Positions 14,333 through 26,306 of a stretch of 64,000 bases of DNA are shown one piece after another. The stretch's first letter is position 1, and each line of letters starts with the position of its first letter. The stretch is taken from contig NC_085867.1 of NCBI RefSeq assembly GCF_034702125.1, forward strand, positions 42,104,983-42,168,982. The letters are read 5' to 3'. A model generated the notes under the pieces. The model did no database searches, had not been told where the DNA came from, and worked only from the letters and a program-made list of their open reading frames with translations. This stretch comes from Engraulis encrasicolus. Its lineage: Eukaryota > Chordata > Actinopteri > Clupeiformes > Engraulidae. A program made the position numbers and the translations under genes.

Positions 14333-14924
14333 TTAAGCCCTGCACAGCTCCAACGTGGACACATTATAGCTATACATCACATGCATATTCCTTTATCCTC
14401 CTCTCCATCTCTCCATCTCTCCATCTCGCTGTGACTTCCACATGTGTTCCTTTCACTCAGCGGGCCTAACTGCTGGAAGTGTTACTGCTGTCATCCTTTT
14501 ATAACAGGATTTATGTGAGCCACCAGGGCATGCAATACATGTCACCCAGAGATTTTAAGGGGCAAGATTTGTAACGTGGACCGCTATAAACAGCTGCTGA
14601 ATGTACCACAGATTGCCATGGAGACCAATGTATTGTGGAGAATGTTCTTCACTGACGCTTGGACTAAACGTCGTCCAAATCGTGTGTATATGTTTAGCGG
14701 TTTTGCAAAGTAATTTTGAATGCCATGTTATGTTAAACACATGGTATTAGGGCATTTTTATTATATGGTCAAATACCGAACACTTGCAATTGCAGGGCAG
14801 GAACATCCAAGATTATGAATCAATGACCTATAACACCATACAAAAGAATCAACAGGAAAACACAATATTTGTAGTAAACGTCAGAGACAAACATTTTTTG
14901 TCTGAATAGGCATTAACCCCTTAG

Positions 14925-15060
14925 TGCAGAGCCTATGTCATAACCTTACTGTCATCAGAACTGTAATGGCTATGCCTTAATCTGTTACTTAAGGCTCTCA
15001 GTGGCAGCAATCTTATGTAGTTGAGTATTTTCAGCAAATAGTTCATAGGGCCTCCGGTGA
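14925..15060 (+). repeat. Dispersed fish repeat with ttaaccc-type start
   Basis: The words ataaccttactgtcatcag, gaactgtaatgg and gtagttgag also occur at 29270-29420 and, inverted, at 18260-18440. It is a diverged, probably truncated MITE family with no coding content. Confidence 0.6.
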
Positions 15061-15780
15061 CCCCACCTGCAGTAAGAGGCTATTAACTAACATGACTCAA
15101 GGATGGTCAAGTGGTTGTTTTCTTTCAAATAAAATAAAAAGTCTGGGGGCACTGAGTAAGTCTTATTTATCTGTAGGCCTATCTGACTGAAATGAACTCA
15201 GTTATGGAATAATTTAGCTTCTTTGGAAAAGGTAATCCAACAAGGCAATTAGGCTACCAACCCTCAAGTCATCCACAGAGTAATATCTTGTGCTGATGGT
15301 AAGTTATTGTTGCCGTGTTCTTGGAATTCGAAATGTGATTAGATTCTCTCTCCATAACCAAACTAACATTACCAAACACATCTCCTATGGACCATTTGCC
15401 CAATAGAGAACAGCCCAACAAGGGGGCTTAACTAGACACAATCAAAGCCTTTTTCTCTCTTACTCCTGTAACACATTTCAATTTCCATATAGGCCTACAT
15501 TTCCATCCAGCAGATTTACATATGCTCTTTGTCTTTTCTTACTTTCTGTGAACTAGCTTCATCCAATACTGGAATCCCAAACACCTTCTCTACACAAGAC
15601 TGAGTGGAGAGTTGTCTCCTTGTTATCTGCTGTAAAATGTCAGCAATGAAAATGCCTCCTCGTGCCTGTTAAGTTAACATAGCCTCCCCAATACTAAATC
15701 ATCTCAAAGGCGGAAAGGCCGTAGATTCCTATCAACAGGATGTATGTATGTATGTTGGTTTAGGACAGGACAGTTTTTTT
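15061..15780. other. Non-coding stretch, nothing recognised
   Basis: No gene or repeat boundary found. Confidence 0.5.
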
Positions 15781-15844
15781 TTCAGAAGAAGAGAAAGACA
15801 GGGAGTTGGGATAGGAACAGAGGAGATGGAGGAATGTTGTGGTG

Positions 15845-15846
<2 letters not shown>

Positions 15847-15929
<83 letters not shown>

Positions 15930-16611
15930 GAGAAAGGACACTGAGAAGATTGTGAAGATCCCATCAGGGGTGATGAAAAGAGAAGAAATGGAGGAACAGA
16001 GACGGGGGGAGAGAACGAGAGAAAGGGAGAGTAAGAAGAAAAGGTCTCAAAGAGAACAGCTAGGAAGAGAGAAGATGGAGGGACAGAAGGTCAGGGAACG
16101 AGAAAGAGGGAGAAAAGAGAAAAGTGAGGGAGGAAGAGAAAGAGAGAACGAAAGAGAGAAGGGAGAGTAAAATGAGAGGAGGGTTCCAAAAGGACAGAGA
16201 GGAGGGAGGGAAAGAGAGAATGATTGAAGGAGAGAGGAAGAGCAAGAAGAAAAAAGCTCTGAGAGAAGGAGAGAGGTGGGATAGGAGAGAGAGAGAGAAG
16301 ATGGAGAGATGGAGGAGCAGAGAGAGCAAGAGGAGGGAGAGAACGAGAAAACGAGAGAAAAGGGGAGAGTAAGAAGAGAAGAGAAGAGAAGAGAAGAGAA
16401 GAGAAGAGAAGAGAAGAGAAGAGAAGAGAAGGGAAGGGAAGGGAAGGGAAGAGAAGAGAAGAGAAGAGAAGAGAAGAGAAGAGAAGAGAAGGGAAGAGAA
16501 GAGAAGAGAAGAGAAGAGAAGAGAAGAGAAGAGAAGAGAAGAGAAGAGAAGAGAAGAGAAGGGAAGAGAAGAGAAGAGAAGAGAAGAGAAGAGAAGAGGG
16601 CTCCAAAGGGA
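15847..16611. repeat. Long purine tract: (GA)n, irregular GA-rich, then (AAGAG)n
   Basis: About 40 GA units (15847-15926) are followed by about 440 bp of almost pure A/G sequence and then a pentanucleotide repeat AAGAG at 16374-16597 with occasional AAGGG variants. Uninterrupted purine strands of this length can adopt triplex (H-DNA) structure. The long Ser/Leu-rich minus-strand frames are artefacts of the repeat. Confidence 0.95.
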
Positions 16612-16664
16612 CATCTGCTTCCACAGGAGGTGAGCTGCTCCTCTCCTCCCACAGCAGATGGGAA

Positions 16665-16869
16665 CAGTGTTGCCAGATTGGGCTGTTTCCCGCCCAATTG
16701 GGCTGCTTACCTGTAGGATGGCCGTGTGCGGATAAAAAAGGCATTTAGCGGAAAAACCCGCCCAATTTTTGCCATAGAAATCAATAGATTTGGGCGGGAT
16801 TTTGTGCTTCTAGGCGGGCTTTGAGCATTTTCTGGGGCTGGAAATCATCAGCCTCATCTGGCAACCCTG
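16665..16869. mobile_element. hAT-like MITE, 205 bp
   Basis: Ends CAGTGTTGCCAGATTGGG and, inverted, CAGGGTTGCCAGATGAGG. The target duplication is gatgggaa/gatgggag (16657-16664, 16870-16877), one mismatch in eight. A related partial copy in the opposite orientation is at 36650-36808. Confidence 0.85.
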
Positions 16870-17101
16870 GATGGGAGACTGGAAACACTGCTCAGGAGGA
16901 GGCACTGCATCCCGGGCTAAAAACAGGAGAGCGGGGAGGAAGGAAGGATGCACAGCACACGGCACAAGGAGAGGCGGAGGAGAAACGAGGGATGAAGGAA
17001 GAAAGGTGGAGGAATCGAAGGAGGAAAGGTGACCAAAATAAGAAAAGACCGGAGGAGGAGGACGACAAGGAGGGAGGAGTGGACATGGGGTCCCGTGCAA
17101 G

Positions 17102-17103
<2 letters not shown>

Positions 17104-17199
<96 letters not shown>
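17104..17199. repeat. (GT)n microsatellite
   Basis: About 47 uninterrupted GT units. Confidence 0.97.
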
Positions 17200-17819
17200 C
17201 CCTGTGATCATTAATGACGTGACGATATTAATAGAGTCCTCAAAGGGGACCATGCCAATGCTGAGGCCAAAGAGTCATTCGCATCAGTCACCGGAATCTC
17301 TTAACCTTCAAGAGAAAAGATCAGCATTTTGCATTTTCTTTAATGATGACACACATCAATTACTTGGTGAAATAATAAATACATGATCTAAGAGTGTAAT
17401 ATCAGATTTTTTTTGTTTCTTTTCATGGATTCTTTGTCTTTTTTATGTAGTAATTGGCTTGAAGGGTACTTCTTGCATGGTATTCTTGTAGCAAAATATG
17501 AAAATTGACAGATTGCTCCAAGAAAAAAAAAAAAAGATGTGAAAGGCAGAACAATGGGAAACGTGAGGGGCATGGAGATGCGCATTTGTTCGTTCTTCAC
17601 ACATAGCCTACTGCTTGGTGGGATCTGGCAGCTTAGCAGACACGTGCACGAGTGCGTGCTGCATGACATTTCGTATGAAGCCCCACGCGTCGGCATGGCG
17701 TTGCTCGGTGGCCATTTCCATGAGCAGTGCCACTGCCGTGGGTGTGGTGGGATTTCCTCTCCCTGGCCGCCGGCTCCCTCTCATGTTTGGCCCTGCGTGC
17801 GATTAGAGAGAGAGAAAGT
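17200..17819. other. Non-coding stretch, nothing recognised
   Basis: A GC-richer part around 17640-17800 gives overlapping open frames of 63 and 101 codons. Neither has a recognisable domain, and no splice context supports them. Confidence 0.45.
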
Positions 17820-17823
17820 TAGC

Positions 17824-18050
17824 TCTCAAAAATGCCATGAATGACGGAAGCAATGTAGCCACAAGTGTCCAAGTTGCCTAATACTGCATAAAATCCAGTA
17901 ATATTCCTCTTTCTGACATGCTAACCGTTTAGAAAGTCAGCTCAAAAATGCCATGAATGACGGAAGCAATGTAGCCACAAAGTGTCCAAGTTGCCTAATA
18001 TTGCATAAAATCCAGTAATATTCCTCTTTCTGATATGTTAACCATTTAAC
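17824..18050. repeat. Two-copy tandem duplication, period 117 bp
   Basis: The sequence starting ctcaaaaatgccatgaatga at 17824 restarts at 17941 and stays nearly identical for the whole unit, differing by a handful of substitutions and one inserted A. No open frame is conserved between the copies. Confidence 0.93.
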
Positions 18051-18244
18051 ACTTCCTGGGCAGAGGTCTGCACTGTCTGAGTGCTTTTCTTGTTATCGCT
18101 CTCTCTTTTTTTTTTTTTTTAGAAATGTAGGCATTCAGGAAGATGGCTCACTGCTTCATAATTTACAATTTCCATCAACAACTGCATCAACATGCATCCA
18201 TAAAGTCTATACTTTATGATAGAATACCATATGTGAAAGAAAGA

Positions 18245-18445
18245 AACAGTGGTTGTCAAAGCATTTGTGTAGCCTCTTACTTCAGATGGTGTCGCCGGCG
18301 GGCCTATTCACTATTTGCTGAAAATACTCAACTACATCATAACAACATTGCTATGACAGTATCGACAGTCTTAAGTAACAGATTACGATATAGAATATCT
18401 TCGATATAGCCATTACACTTTTGGTGAGAGTAAGGTTATAACATC
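18245..18445 (-). repeat. Dispersed fish repeat, inverted copy
   Basis: On the minus strand this reads ttataaccttactctcacc..., then taatctgttacttaag..., then gtagttgagtattttcagc..., matching the order of words at 14925-15060 and 29270-29420. Confidence 0.6.
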
Positions 18446-19002
18446 GCCTCTTCGCTTAAAAACCATTTGATTGTATACATACATATAATGGGCCTACTGC
18501 AAATCCCATTATGATTTGAGACTTTGAAGACCTATTTTTTATTGTCCAGAACCTTCCACACAAGTTAATGTTTCAAAAGAGGTTTCTCTCTCCAGTGAAC
18601 TCCAGATGACTCATAACACACACTGTTCCACCAGTGACATTGTGATACTCAAAACACTTTACTACCATAGTACTACACTGCTACAACATTACACAGAGTC
18701 AGAGTAGGCCTACAAATTGGTAATTGCCCTTCTGGTAACATCAAATTTATATTGGGGGGATATCCAGTACATTAATGCACTTTTGCTGAAATCTTTTGAT
18801 GGCAACAACAGACTGCGTCTATTACGCGAAACCAAGCTATGGTCAGTGTTGATAGATTCGGACAATGGGCTGGGTCTCCAGGAAAATGCTTCCATCTATT
18901 TGTCTAAGTCTGGGGACTGTGGAGAGACCCTCCATTTGACCTGAGGATGGCATATCCCTTTAATAGATTTTAACAGGAGTTAACTATACAAATCCTTTAT
19001 GT

Positions 19003-19715
19003 AACTCATTCATAGATTCACAGGTGCATTGGACTAGCACACTGTAGTGCAGCTTTATATAATGAACATGTTGAAAATATGTATGTAAATATAGAATGAA
19101 AAGGTAAGCCAAATCATTTCCGTAGACCCGTAGCAACCCCCCTTGTGAAAAGGTCGCCCCCTCCCTCGCCCACGCTTGTTTTCTGGAGGATACCCACCTG
19201 TCCGCTACCTGGCCCTCCTCCACGTTACCCAGGGGGAGGAGGGCTAAAAACAGACCTTTAAAACACACATGGAGAGAAATGTGAAGGAGGTTTCTGAGTT
19301 CATATAGCATTTTAGAGAACTTTGTTATTTTTTTCTGAAAATTTAAAAAAGGCACAATGTATCATGAAAACTTAAATAACAAAAAAGCTGATCTTTCAGA
19401 TGATTTATTTATGGTTCAGGTCTCAGAGGATAAATCCACTTATACAAACATTTAGCCATGTACGTAACTAACATGTGAACCCTGTTCTAACTCATTCATA
19501 AATTCACAGGTGCACTGGACCCGGCCTGTAGCTTTATATAATGAACATGTTAGTATGAAAAGGTAAGCCAAATCATTTCCGTAGACCCGTAGCAACCCCC
19601 CTGGTGAAAAGGTCACCCCCCTCCCACGCCCACGCTTGTTTTCTGGAGGATACCCACCTGTCCGCTACCTGGCCCGCCTCCACGCTACCCAGGGGGAGGA
19701 GGGCTAAAAACAGAC
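19003..19715 (+). repeat. Direct duplication of about 230-250 bp
   Basis: The unit 19003-19255 recurs at 19489-19715, including the blocks aactcattcata, ttatataatgaacatgtt, ccaaatcatttccgtagacc and cccagggggaggagggct. The copies are about 90% alike with one deletion in each. The 233 bp between them is unrelated, so this is an offset tandem duplication of a longer unit or two insertions of one element. No domain is recognised in the short open frames. Confidence 0.88.
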
Positions 19716-20507
19716 GTGTCAGGAAGCAGACCTGTACAGGTGAGCTAAATTTGGACCGCACCCCCCCAGCGCCCCCCCACACCCAACACCGCCACTTGGC
19801 CCCGAGAGCCATTCCTGCACAGGTGCTCCATGTTTACCAGGGTAAGGTAGAGGGCTAAAATAAGCCGCCGCTATGTCTATTAATAGTACCAACCACCATC
19901 ACCATCATCATCAACAGACCGGCTTCAGTCATGCATATGATAGACTCCTCATGCGGTGACGGCGGAAGCGAAGCGGTCCGCCCACGATTAAAAAAATAAC
20001 ATTCGTCATTGAGAAAAAACAAGTGGCTCGGAGAAAACAAGTGTGAGGAGAGACCAGCGGAATGTCAAGCGTCCTCAGAATGATAAAATGTCCTAAAAAA
20101 TGTCCCTCAAATTCTCTTTAATTACCATTATACTGACAAATAGTGCAGTAGACTAAGAACTGCTTTTACAAATCTTTGCATCTTCTAATTTAATTCACTG
20201 GCAGCAAAAATCTATTGGCCGATCCTCTTTACTTATATTAAAAGCTCAATTTATACAATATTTATAGGTTTGCATTCATTGGATTTCTTGCCTCGTACCC
20301 CTCAGTAATCCCTTATATAATGTCCATGCTGATACAATAACTGTGTCATTAAGTCATCGTTATTGCCCCCTATGCTGTTGGGTTGGATTGGTGTTCCAAT
20401 TGTTGTGTCCCAGAGCAGAAAGCTCCATATTGTTCTCATTAGCATCCTATTAAGTCTCTGGTCCAGAAAATGCACACAAATCCCAAGTCCCAAGTCCCCC
20501 CACAATA
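19716..20507. other. Non-coding stretch, nothing recognised
   Basis: No gene or element found. Confidence 0.5.
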
Positions 20508-20515
20508 GATGCAAG

Positions 20516-20674
20516 CAGGGAAGTCTACAGCGGGGACAACGGGGTCAGTTGTCCGTGGCCCAGGGAGAGAGAGGGGGATACAGAATTGGGTCCCCATTAC
20601 GTTGTATGTATTCAGAGGGGGGCCCTTTCAGATATTTTTTTCCTGGGCCCGGGTCAAGGCCATCAGCGGCCCTG
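20516..20674. mobile_element. hAT-like MITE, 159 bp
   Basis: A perfect 8-bp duplication, gatgcaag (20508-20515, 20675-20682), brackets an element starting CAGGG and ending CCCTG. The terminal inverted repeat is short beyond those bases, so the main support is the target duplication. Confidence 0.75.
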
Positions 20675-20682
20675 GATGCAAG

Positions 20683-22286
20683 AACCAGATAAAGTGCACA
20701 CACATTCAAATGTCCCCCATCGCTGATGACATCATCTCTGAGTGTGACAGTGAAGGTGATGATACACTGGGCATTATTGTGAGCCATGTTGCCAGGCAAC
20801 GTAATTAACAGAGGGGGAACATTCCACTGATATTAGGCAATTTGTCAATTTCATCCAAAGAACAGAATTTTGTTGGGATCATCCAGTTTGTGATATTAGA
20901 GACCTACCATGTTAGTGTTCAGCAGTCTAGCTCAAAGAGAGTTCCCCCCATCATCATATTACTGTGTGGGTCGCAGTTTCAAATATTTTCATGTTTATTT
21001 ATTTTCAATTGAACTACTTTGGATGTGTTCAAGCTGTCTTTTCTGTCAACAGGAGGCCTTTGTCATGTTAAAACAGCTACCTAATACTTGCGTAGCTTTG
21101 GGAATTTAATGAGATTAATTTCTGAATTAAATAGCCACGTCAGCATACTAATTCATTAATTGCACATTTTGGAAACGGTGAATGACACTTGATGAAAAAT
21201 GTCTTTTTTCTTTAAAGGGGGGGNGGGGTATTGTGATATGTGTCTTCCAGGATATGTTCAGATTGCAGGCTACTCAAATCAGGAGGGCAGCTTGATTGTG
21301 CTCACTGGTGTGTGTATAATATATGTTTTAAAATATCTTATTGCATCTAATGGTTGAATCTGAGACATGCGGTAATTGAGTGTGTCTCATTCATCCACTG
21401 GAAGTTGGATATGAGATTCACATCTAGCCTACCTACTGTACATAGCAAAGGCAAATGCATTTTTGGGAATCACAAGTGAAGCAAACATTCATTTCCACTG
21501 CATCGCATCGCCTCCTGCAGTTTTGGCACTTATCTGGAAGACACTGCCATATCTTCAGACAAAAGGCCAGATTCCTCTTCGCCATGACCATATAACTGCC
21601 TTAGATTTCAGGGGTCGTTTAAATCAGGAGACGTGCGTCCAGAGCTGGAGACAAGATCAATACTCTGGAATGTTGAAGTCCCCTGACCCCCATATCCTGA
21701 TACTGGAGGTCATAGCTCAACTTGAAGGCCTGATTAAGACCTGGAAGGGATCGGATTTTAATGTTGTATTGTTTTCTGGAGAAACATTGTGTGCAGCAGG
21801 CAGCCGCCTCTAAAATGCTCACCATGTTTGTCAAGCACTTGCGACTTGCACTTATTTTTTGGAAGACTAGGCACCTTCTTCAATTTATTATACAAATGTA
21901 TCTCAACTTGAAGAAAAGAGAGAGTAATTTGAGAGAATGACTTGTATGTCATAACACACAAATAGTGAGACTGCACATGGTAATGGGAGACTGAATTGGG
22001 AGCATCTGCATTCTTGTGATAGGCACAGATATCATTTCAGCCGATGATTGTCAATGTCGTGCATACATAGAGAAAAGGCTGTGAATACAGCAGTTTACGA
22101 AACAATATATAGACTCCAGTGGTTGTGGTAGATTAAATTAAATCATCATGCGTTTGTCCATTTCTTTTTTGTCGCAATCATTTTGAGTCAGCATTTTTTA
22201 GCAGTTCTGACACTGAGGCACCAGGGGTCATCAAATGTGATGGGGATACAGCTCCAAAATACTGATACTTATAAGAAACAGATGAC
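20683..22286. other. Non-coding stretch with one ambiguous base
   Basis: One N lies at 21224 in a G run. A 116-codon open frame at 21463-21813 (plus) has no recognisable domain. I do not call it a gene. Confidence 0.5.
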
Positions 22287-22293
22287 GCGCACG

Positions 22294-22390
<97 letters not shown>
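22287..22390. repeat. (CA)n microsatellite
   Basis: About 50 CA units preceded by acgcacgc. Confidence 0.97.
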
Positions 22391-22392
<2 letters not shown>

Positions 22393-22811
22393 ACCCCAAG
22401 GAAGCCAACAGAGCTGAAATCAGGTTTTGCAGAATAACGTGACAACCACAGCACCACCGTAAATGAAAGTTTGATTATAATTTGGTACCAAGAGACACAT
22501 CAATCCATCACGTTAAATTGGCTGGTGATGGAAACAAGGCCTAGGAAGTATAGGCTTATGTGACTAGCCACAAGAAGGCGTGCCACAAGTTAAAAAATGT
22601 CTTTTCTTAATGTAAAAATATATATATATATATTCATCTTTTTGCACAATCTGCAGGTTAAGGTCTCGAAGAAGCCATTCATCAGCCAGAAAACAGTATT
22701 GATTTGCCTAAATGCATACGTTTTCTCTTGAAAATGGCTATCTTCATGTCTTTTCTACAGAATGAGCAAGGGAAGTCGTAGGGTGTTTGTCTAATTCTCA
22801 GTAAAAAAAAA

Positions 22812-22860
22812 TTGAGTTTAGTTTAGTTTAGTTTAGTTTATTTGATAGGGACAGATACAT
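22812..22860 (-). mobile_element. LINE/SINE 3' tail fragment
   Basis: On the minus strand it reads ...gtccctatcaaataaa followed by four CTAAA-type units, the kind of short-repeat tail that ends fish LINEs and their SINEs. It abuts the tail of the L2-type LINE to its right. Confidence 0.5.
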
Positions 22861-22865
22861 AACAT

Positions 22866-24800
22866 GTAAGGCAAGGCAAGGCAAGTTTATTTATATAGCG
22901 CATTTCATACACAGGTGCAACTCAATGTGCTTCACAAAGTTAACAAATGTAAATGAAAGGAAACAGGGAAGAAAGAAGGAAATGAATTAGAGTCAAAAAG
23001 CATTTAAAAACATTAAGATAAAACATAAGGTAAAAATAATAATAAAATAAAATAAAATAAAACAAATTAAATAAAAATAAAAATAATAAGAATAAGTAAT
23101 TTAAGCTAGGGGAAAGCATCTGAGAACAGCTTTGTCTTGAGTCTAGATTTAAAGCTATCAATAGTGGGTGCATTTTTTATGTCATCTGGAAGCTGGTTCC
23201 AAAGCTTTGAAGCATAGAAGCTAAAGGTTGCCTCTCCACACTTTGTTTTGACTTTTGGAATCACCAGCAAATTCTTCTCCGTTGACCTTAGTGACCTAGT
23301 TGGTGCATACAGCTGAAACATATCCAGTAGATATGTGGGTCCCATTCCATTTAGTGATTTAAACACAAGTAGCATAGCCTTAAAATCAATTCTGTAGCTT
23401 ACTGGGAGCCAATGCAGCGATCTTAAAATTGGAGTAATGTGGTCGAACTTCCTTGTCTTTGTAAGAACCCTTGCAGCTGCATTTTGTACAAGTTGAAGCT
23501 GTTTAATGGTTTTATTGGGGAGGCCAGTAAAAAGACTGTTACAGTAATCAACTTTACTAGAAATAAAGGCATGTATTAGCTTCTCCAGATCATGTTTAGA
23601 CATCAGGCCCCTAAATTTAGAGACGTTTTTTATGTGATAAAATGCAGACTTAGTAATAGCTTTCATGTGACTGTTGAAGTTTAGGTCACTGTCAATGAGG
23701 ACCCCAAGATTTTTAACTGTTTCCCTTGCTTTCAGTCCCTTCGTTTCAAGGATAGTAGCAATCTTTTGTCTCTCCTCTCTTTTCCCAAATATAATTACTT
23801 CAGTTTTATCTGTGTTCAGCTGGAGGAAATTGTGAGACATCCATTTGTTAATTTGGTCCATGCAATGATAGAGTGATTCAAGGGGGGTATAGTCATTTGG
23901 GGACATAGATAAGTAGAGCTGGGTATCATCCGCATAGCTATGGTAATTTATGGAGTTATTCTCGATAATGTGTCCCAGTGGCAACATATACAGATTGAAC
24001 AGTAGTGGTCCCAGAATGGAGCCCTGGGGGACCCCACAATTCAGAGACATCGGTGATGAGGTATGTCTTCCAATGGCGACAAAAAAACTTCTTTGTTGTA
24101 GGTACGATTTTAACCAGTCGATCACTATGCCCGTAAAGCCAACCCAGTGTTCCAGTCTATGTAGTAGTATAGAATGATTAACTGTGTCGAAAGCAGCACT
24201 CAAATCAAGAAGTACCAAGACGGATGATTTGCCAGCATCAGAATTCAATCTTATGTCATTCATAACTTTGATAAGAGCTGTTTCAGTGCTGTGGTAGGCA
24301 CGGAAACCAGATTGAAACTTATCAAAATAGCTATTAGACATTAAAAAGGCAGTTAATTGGTTAAAAACAATTTTCTCTATTATTTTACCCATAAATGGTA
24401 GATTGGATATGGGCCTATAGTTGTTTAGTACCAGTGCATCCAGGTTGTTCTTTTTCAGTAAGGGTTTTACAACTGCTTCTTTCAGACAGCCTGGGAATAT
24501 GCCTGTTTGTAGTGAGGTGTTGATGATCTGAAGTACATCTGGTGATATTAGGTGTAAGATGGATTTGAAGAAGGCTGTTGGTAGAATATCTAAGTCAGAT
24601 GTAGAGGAGCTAAGACTTTGTACCGTTCTATTAAGAATGTCCACATCAACTAAATTAAAATTTCTCATGAGGTTAGGATTTAACTTCACCGTAACAAGTT
24701 GGTCCGAATCTTGGGTCGGTTGCACATGTGTGAGTATGTTTGTACGTATTTTTTCAATCTTAGCTTTGAAAAAGGAACACACAAACCAAACAGCAAGCAT
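22866..24800 (-). mobile_element. L2-type LINE, 5'-truncated
   Basis: The element holds a reverse-transcriptase frame (see next entry) and a 3' UTR with an A/T-rich stretch (23030-23100). Its terminal region reads, on the minus strand, ...gcgctatataaataaactt, followed by a short CTTGC repeat, the usual 3' end of fish L2 LINEs. Similarity to the family stops at about 24780-24800, so the apurinic endonuclease domain and the 5' part are missing. Such 5' truncation is typical of incomplete target-primed reverse transcription. Confidence 0.85.
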
Positions 24801-24818
24801 CATAGCATTTATAGCCAA
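23106..24818 (-). CDS. Reverse transcriptase of an L2-type LINE (partial)
   Basis: This is a 570-residue open frame for the C-terminal half of a non-LTR retrotransposon polyprotein, which copies element RNA at a nicked genomic target. Visible motifs in order are: NNYRPIS (about residue 132), LLDLSAAFDTVNH with the first catalytic Asp (about 203-215), CGVPQGSILGPLLF (about 261-274) and YADD with the catalytic Asp pair (about 295-298). The C-terminal part has LHWLPVSYRIDFK (about 469-481). The first 14 or so residues do not look like the family, so the Met at the start is a chance start just upstream of the truncation point. The frame has no stop or shift over 1.7 kb, so this copy is young, but without the endonuclease it should not move on its own. 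L2 is my best clade call; the wider CR1/L2/Rex group is the alternative. Confidence 0.88.
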   Translation of the reverse strand: MAINAMMLAVWFVCSFFKAKIEKIRTNILTHVQPTQDSDQLVTVKLNPNLMRNFNLVDVDILNRTVQSLSSSTSDLDILPTAFFKSILHLISPDVLQIINTSLQTGIFPGCLKEAVVKPLLKKNNLDALVLNNYRPISNLPFMGKIIEKIVFNQLTAFLMSNSYFDKFQSGFRAYHSTETALIKVMNDIRLNSDAGKSSVLVLLDLSAAFDTVNHSILLHRLEHWVGFTGIVIDWLKSYLQQRSFFVAIGRHTSSPMSLNCGVPQGSILGPLLFNLYMLPLGHIIENNSINYHSYADDTQLYLSMSPNDYTPLESLYHCMDQINKWMSHNFLQLNTDKTEVIIFGKREERQKIATILETKGLKARETVKNLGVLIDSDLNFNSHMKAITKSAFYHIKNVSKFRGLMSKHDLEKLIHAFISSKVDYCNSLFTGLPNKTIKQLQLVQNAAARVLTKTRKFDHITPILRSLHWLPVSYRIDFKAMLLVFKSLNGMGPTYLLDMFQLYAPTRSLRSTEKNLLVIPKVKTKCGEATFSFYASKLWNQLPDDIKNAPTIDSFKSRLKTKLFSDAFP

Positions 24819-24830
24819 AAGCTAATTTCC

Positions 24831-25385
24831 AATGCCCGTCCCTAGAAGGGCTTTTAAAACAATACAATAGCAGCAATAACAGTAAAACAATATTATCATA
24901 AAAACAGCCTATACACTCATTCATTGTAATACGGTGAACCAGTTCAACCAGTTCAACCACTTCAACGTTTCCCACATGACACATACTTAGGCTACCGGTA
25001 CTAGTGTAGACTTACTGGACACTAGCCGACAAGCTGAGTTGCAATTTGTTTTACAGGAAACGGTTTCTTATCCACCGTCATTGGAAACTTTGCTTGCACA
25101 ACTGCAGTTAAATGTGATAGAAAAATCTGCATTGATTAACAAGTTTGATGTGCACCCAGGAAATGTTACTGTTAGTTTTTTACGTACCCTCATGAGGAGT
25201 GTGTAATTACATTGGATAAGGGCAGAGAGCAAACAGCTACTGCACAGTAGAAATGGCGAGTCGATATTTCAGAGTAAAAGCAAATCCAGATAGAGGACTT
25301 ACAACATTGTGGCGTCAAAAGTCAGTCTAAAAGTCATTTCAACTCTACTGTATAGCTACCCCTTTAAATTAACGTAATCGCAACT
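24831..25385. other. Non-coding stretch, nothing recognised
   Basis: No gene or element found. Confidence 0.5.
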
Positions 25386-25389
25386 CTTT

Positions 25390-25485
25390 AAGACTTATAC
25401 GTATCAACATTATGTGGAGTCCAATTCTTGTAGTACGTCTGTAATTGTACTTGGGCGATAAAGCTGATTCTAATTCTGTTGACAA
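25390..25485 (+). mobile_element. Possible LINE 3' end
   Basis: The end gggcgataaagctgattcta, followed by attct, resembles the 3' terminus of fish LINEs with an (attct)n tail. There is no reverse-transcriptase sequence upstream, so at most it is a heavily truncated copy. Confidence 0.3.
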
Positions 25486-26306
25486 GAGTTGCATACATAG
25501 CATAATGGCAGGCAAAGTTTGCTTTGAAAACTCACTGTCTGTATTAACTAATATGCACTTAATGAGCCTGTGTCTTATAATAAGTCTGGGTCTCATTCGC
25601 TCCCTAGTCACATGGTTGCTACACTACTTTGCACTGCATATACTTTGCACATGAGCCTTTTATGAATGCCATGGCAGAAACCAAAATACTAAAAAACACA
25701 GAAATGCAGAGTGCACGTTTCCATGGAGACATTATAGGCCTACTGTATGACCCTTTCCCTTTTTTGTGGGATGAAAGCTGTAAAGAACAATCAAGACAAG
25801 TCGTGTCTGATTTGACTTCTTGAGCTTTATTGTTGATTGTGGAGAATGTGTTTGTTCTTTTTACATGTTTCAAATTTGAGTGTATCGTATGATGTTTTTT
25901 TTTCAGATACAGTAAAAAGAGCGCAATTAAAGGTTGAGTACAAAACCATATGTCACTGCTACTTGCCCCCTTTTCTCTTAAAATTTTAAGCTCACATTTG
26001 CAGAATTCATATCTTAAAACGATGTCATCAAAATAAACGTGTTGTTCGGCTAAAAATAACATCTTTCATTTAGATGGGTTATTTAGAATTAGCTAGGCCC
26101 ACACGTACTTTGCAATCCTAGGCCTATGTCAGAGTCTTTGATAAGGGACTGAGAGAAGGGGTCTGATAACTAAAGCTTTGAGTTGAGTTAGATTTGATTC
26201 CCTTAACATCGCACAGTGACAGCAACGATGAGTCGCATATTCACACAAACTTAAGTAAACACCTCTTCCCTACACAGACAGAGAAACTTCATCCGTTCAT
26301 GATCAT

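Noticed and set aside
16047..16744. Several minus-strand frames of 184-217 codons
   Set aside because: Translations of the AAGAG/GA purine tract; no protein family.
21463..21813. 116-codon plus-strand open frame
   Set aside because: No recognisable domain, no splice or promoter context, ordinary length for chance in this composition.
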